Shown one piece after another: positions 62,285-64,000 of a DNA stretch of 64,000 bases. The stretch is from the NCBI RefSeq assembly GCF_002975175.1, contig NZ_PCNZ01000006.1:124001-188000 (forward strand), written 5' to 3'. A program made the translations under genes and the position numbers. A model generated the notes under the pieces. It was not told the DNA's origin and ran no database searches. It saw only the letters and a program-made list of their open reading frames with translations. This stretch comes from Bacillus sp. MYb209 (GTDB lineage: Bacteria > Bacillota > Bacilli > Bacillales > Bacillaceae_G). Each line of letters begins with the position of its first letter. Positions within the stretch are counted from its first letter, which is position 1.

Positions 62285-62320
62285 TAAAAAAGACTGCAGA
62301 GAAATTCTTATCCACAGCCT
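62285..62320 (-). terminator. Terminator of the patatin gene
   Basis: AGGCTG pairs with CAGTCT (one wobble), followed by a T run on the minus strand, close to the stop at 62326. Confidence 0.55.
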
Positions 62321-62325
62321 AATAC

Positions 62326-63180
62326 TTATTTTTGCAAGAACGCCTGCAAATCTGCAAATTGTCTCTTTGCATCTTCATAGCCTTGCTCATATAGATTTTG
62401 TAGTTTTGCTGTATCTTTTTCCATACGATCTACTTGAAGCGGAACTTCTGGTCTGATAACAAATAAATTACCCGCTTGTTCTTCTTTTTCAATGTAGTGA
62501 AGTGTTTCATTATACACTTCATAACGCGTCAACATCGTATTCACAAGGTTTGGATATTTTTTATAAGCTTTCGCTGCAACCCAACCAAATTTTGATTTTT
62601 TCTTCGCATAACCATGATTTCTCGTTAAAATAACGACTGATTTTTCAAATCCATCTTCCTGTGCTTTACGAACTGGAATCGGATCTGAAATCCCGCCATC
62701 TAACAATTGCTTACCTCGGTAATTTACTGCTGGTGCAATGAAAGGCAATGAACTAGACGCTTGCAATAAATTTAACGCATCATCATTCGTTCCCTCTTTT
62801 TCAAAATAAACAGGTTGTCCTGTTTCACAATCTGTTGTTCCTACAAGGAAACGCTCTGGACTATTAAAGTATGTGTCAAAATCAAATGGGACATGTTTTT
62901 CTGGAATTTCATGAAAAATGAAATCCATATCAAATAATTGACGCTTTTTCCACAAGTTTTTATACGATAAATATTGCGGATGTGATGCATAATCAATATT
63001 TACTGTCTTATTTCTATTTCTTTGTCTGGAAAGATACGACGCTGCGTGACAAGCACCAGCTGATACACCGATTACATATGGAAAATACAAATCTTGTTCC
63101 ATAAAGTATTCTAGAATCCCACCAGTATATACACCGCGCATACCTCCGCCTTCTAATACTAAACCCGTATTTTCAAGCAT
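62326..63180 (-). CDS. Patatin-like phospholipase
   Basis: A 284-residue protein with the full patatin catalytic set: the oxyanion loop GLVLEGGGMRGVYTGG, the nucleophile elbow GVSAG (Ser about residue 40) and the Asp of the dyad in LLDGGISDPIP. No signal peptide, so it is a cytoplasmic lipid acyl hydrolase. GGAGAG precedes the ATG. Natural substrate unknown. Confidence 0.92.
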   Translation of the reverse strand: MLENTGLVLEGGGMRGVYTGGILEYFMEQDLYFPYVIGVSAGACHAASYLSRQRNRNKTVNIDYASHPQYLSYKNLWKKRQLFDMDFIFHEIPEKHVPFDFDTYFNSPERFLVGTTDCETGQPVYFEKEGTNDDALNLLQASSSLPFIAPAVNYRGKQLLDGGISDPIPVRKAQEDGFEKSVVILTRNHGYAKKKSKFGWVAAKAYKKYPNLVNTMLTRYEVYNETLHYIEKEEQAGNLFVIRPEVPLQVDRMEKDTAKLQNLYEQGYEDAKRQFADLQAFLQK

Positions 63181-63354
63181 GTTACTCTCTCCTCTTTCTA
63201 TATATATTGACTCTTTAATTGTTCACTATGTTAAGTATCTTTTTCTATTATATATGAGTTCTTTCAGAAACTATATTCAAAAGGCTTGAAAAATTTTTTC
63301 TTCCACTAGTCTGATACACAATAAAAACATTAAATTTTCATACTGTACAAAAAG

Positions 63355-63391
63355 TAAAATAGAGACTACCTGAAAGGTGGTCTCTATTTTA
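63355..63391 (-). terminator. Terminator of the KdpD-like gene
   Basis: AAAATAGAGACTACC pairs with GGTGGTCTCTATTTT around TGAAA; it overlaps the stop codon. Confidence 0.88.
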
Positions 63392-64000
63392 CGCCCTCTG
63401 ATCAGCAACAATATGAATATCAATATACTTCGTTTGCCTCATAATTTCGTTTACAATAGAACCTTTTCGAATTTCTTCCCATCGTGTTCTTGCCGATTGC
63501 CCGAGTAAAACCTGCGTCACTTGTAGTCTTTTCGCGACTTCAATAATAACATCCGCTGGCTTTCTTCCTTTCGCCTCTTCTAACACAAAGCTCGCATCAA
63601 ATTGATTCGTTAGCGATTTCCACTCTTCAATTGTTTGCTTTTTCCCTGCTGAAATAGAATCTATATTTTCCCTTTCTACGTTTAAGACATACATTTCAGC
63701 GTTTAACCGATCTGCCATGCGCCATCCCCGTCTTATTAATTTCTCTGCTGTTGAACTGTATTGTACACAAACGAGAATTTTTTCTTTCACACCGATCGGT
63801 TCTATAACAGTTTGGCTAATTTTCTCATCCATATCATCTGCAACTTCGCGAAGCGATAATTCCCGTAGTGCCCCTAAATTGTTAAGCGTAAAGAAATTTT
63901 GTAAGCTTTGTTGAATTTTTTCCTCTTTATATATCTTTCCATCTATTAATCTCTTCCTTAATACCTCGGGCGTTGCATCAACAAGCTGAATTTCATTTGC
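63389..64000 (-). CDS. kdpD: Short KdpD-like protein: sensor and universal-stress domains without kinase (cut by window edge)
   Basis: The frame enters from the right edge as ANEIQLVDATPEVLRKRLID, typical of the end of the KdpD N-terminal ATP-binding domain, followed by a linker and a universal stress protein domain (KEKILVCVQYSSTAEKLIRRGWRMADRL, VTQVLLGQSARTRWEEIRKGSIVNEIMRQ). It stops at residue ...VADQRA, right after the USP domain. The membrane and histidine-kinase domains of full KdpD are missing, so it cannot signal alone as a kinase. Such short forms are known in this group. An internal ATG at 63832 is not the true start. Confidence 0.85.
   Translation of the reverse strand, partial: ANEIQLVDATPEVLRKRLIDGKIYKEEKIQQSLQNFFTLNNLGALRELSLREVADDMDEKISQTVIEPIGVKEKILVCVQYSSTAEKLIRRGWRMADRLNAEMYVLNVERENIDSISAGKKQTIEEWKSLTNQFDASFVLEEAKGRKPADVIIEVAKRLQVTQVLLGQSARTRWEEIRKGSIVNEIMRQTKYIDIHIVADQRA

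Noticed and set aside
1-64000. CRISPR arrays, tRNA/rRNA genes, prophage or intact IS elements
   Set aside because: None of their characteristic repeats, cloverleaf sequences, integrase or transposase genes were found by reading.

Overview
The window is a chromosomal segment of a Bacillus cereus group bacterium (B. cereus/thuringiensis/anthracis type). The evidence is the low G+C content, the S-type endospore appendage (Ena) genes, the cotJ operon, a GerA-type germination operon in A-C-B order, an Ent-type SH3b/3D cell-wall protein, MupG-family genes and spoVR. I see no rRNA, tRNA, CRISPR array, prophage or intact insertion sequence. Most genes carry strong Shine-Dalgarno sequences, and many convergent pairs share a bidirectional hairpin terminator.

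Region by region: 1-1180 holds the start of murQ and its RpiR/MurR-type regulator (MurNAc-6P recycling). 1208-4775 holds an exported protein, a CPA2 antiporter, a YfnA-like amino acid permease and a small membrane protein. 4856-10071 is the S-Ena spore fibre locus: a large cell-surface phosphoesterase, ena1C, ena1B, ena1A, a DedA protein and a DUF1232 protein, the last two behind a yybP-ykoY (Mn2+) riboswitch. ena1A carries an in-frame premature TAA. 10165-13369 holds a VOC protein, cotJABC and brnQ. 13410-19266 holds an orphan pair of peptide-type ABC permeases, a YwaF-like protein and a MacB-like adaptor/ATPase/permease operon. 19963-21249 is an EntC-like protein with an 18-bp repeat tract. 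21406-28896 is a HEAT-repeat gene, then a Lac-type PTS with two MupG-family enzymes and a PRD regulator split by a 1-nt frameshift.

29220-36965 holds an MFS transporter, two quinone-oxidoreductase-like enzymes, a Na/Pi cotransporter, an LCP protein and a YbjN-like protein. 37000-41111 is a complete CstR persulfide-detoxification locus with operators recognisable by eye. 41286-44539 is the most accessory-looking part: a decayed V8-type serine protease, a 47-bp perfect palindrome containing a Fur-like box, an unidentified non-coding block, and twin DUF3238 genes divergent from a MarR regulator with two identical operators. 44594-53613 holds spoVR, a nitroreductase, an exported protein, the gerR-like germination operon, a PCYCGC lipoprotein, a BdbC/thioredoxin pair and a DUF1540 protein. 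53732-58661 is the sucrose operon scrR-scrA-scrB-scrK. 58673-64000 holds a small membrane protein, an L,D-transpeptidase, an SDR enzyme, a purine permease, a patatin-like lipase and the end of a short KdpD-like sensor.

Three themes recur. Spore biology: Ena fibres, CotJ, SpoVR and Ger receptor. Sugar and cell-wall sugar uptake: MurQ/MurR, MupG plus PTS, and sucrose. Thiol and sulfur handling: the CstR locus, BdbC/thioredoxin and the PCYCGC protein. The most notable sequence-level observations are the ena1A nonsense codon, the frameshifted PTS regulator, the Mn2+ riboswitch ahead of DUF1232-DedA, and the two regulatory palindromes around 42.3 and 44.0 kb. Functions are inferred from sequence recognition only; no database search was run.
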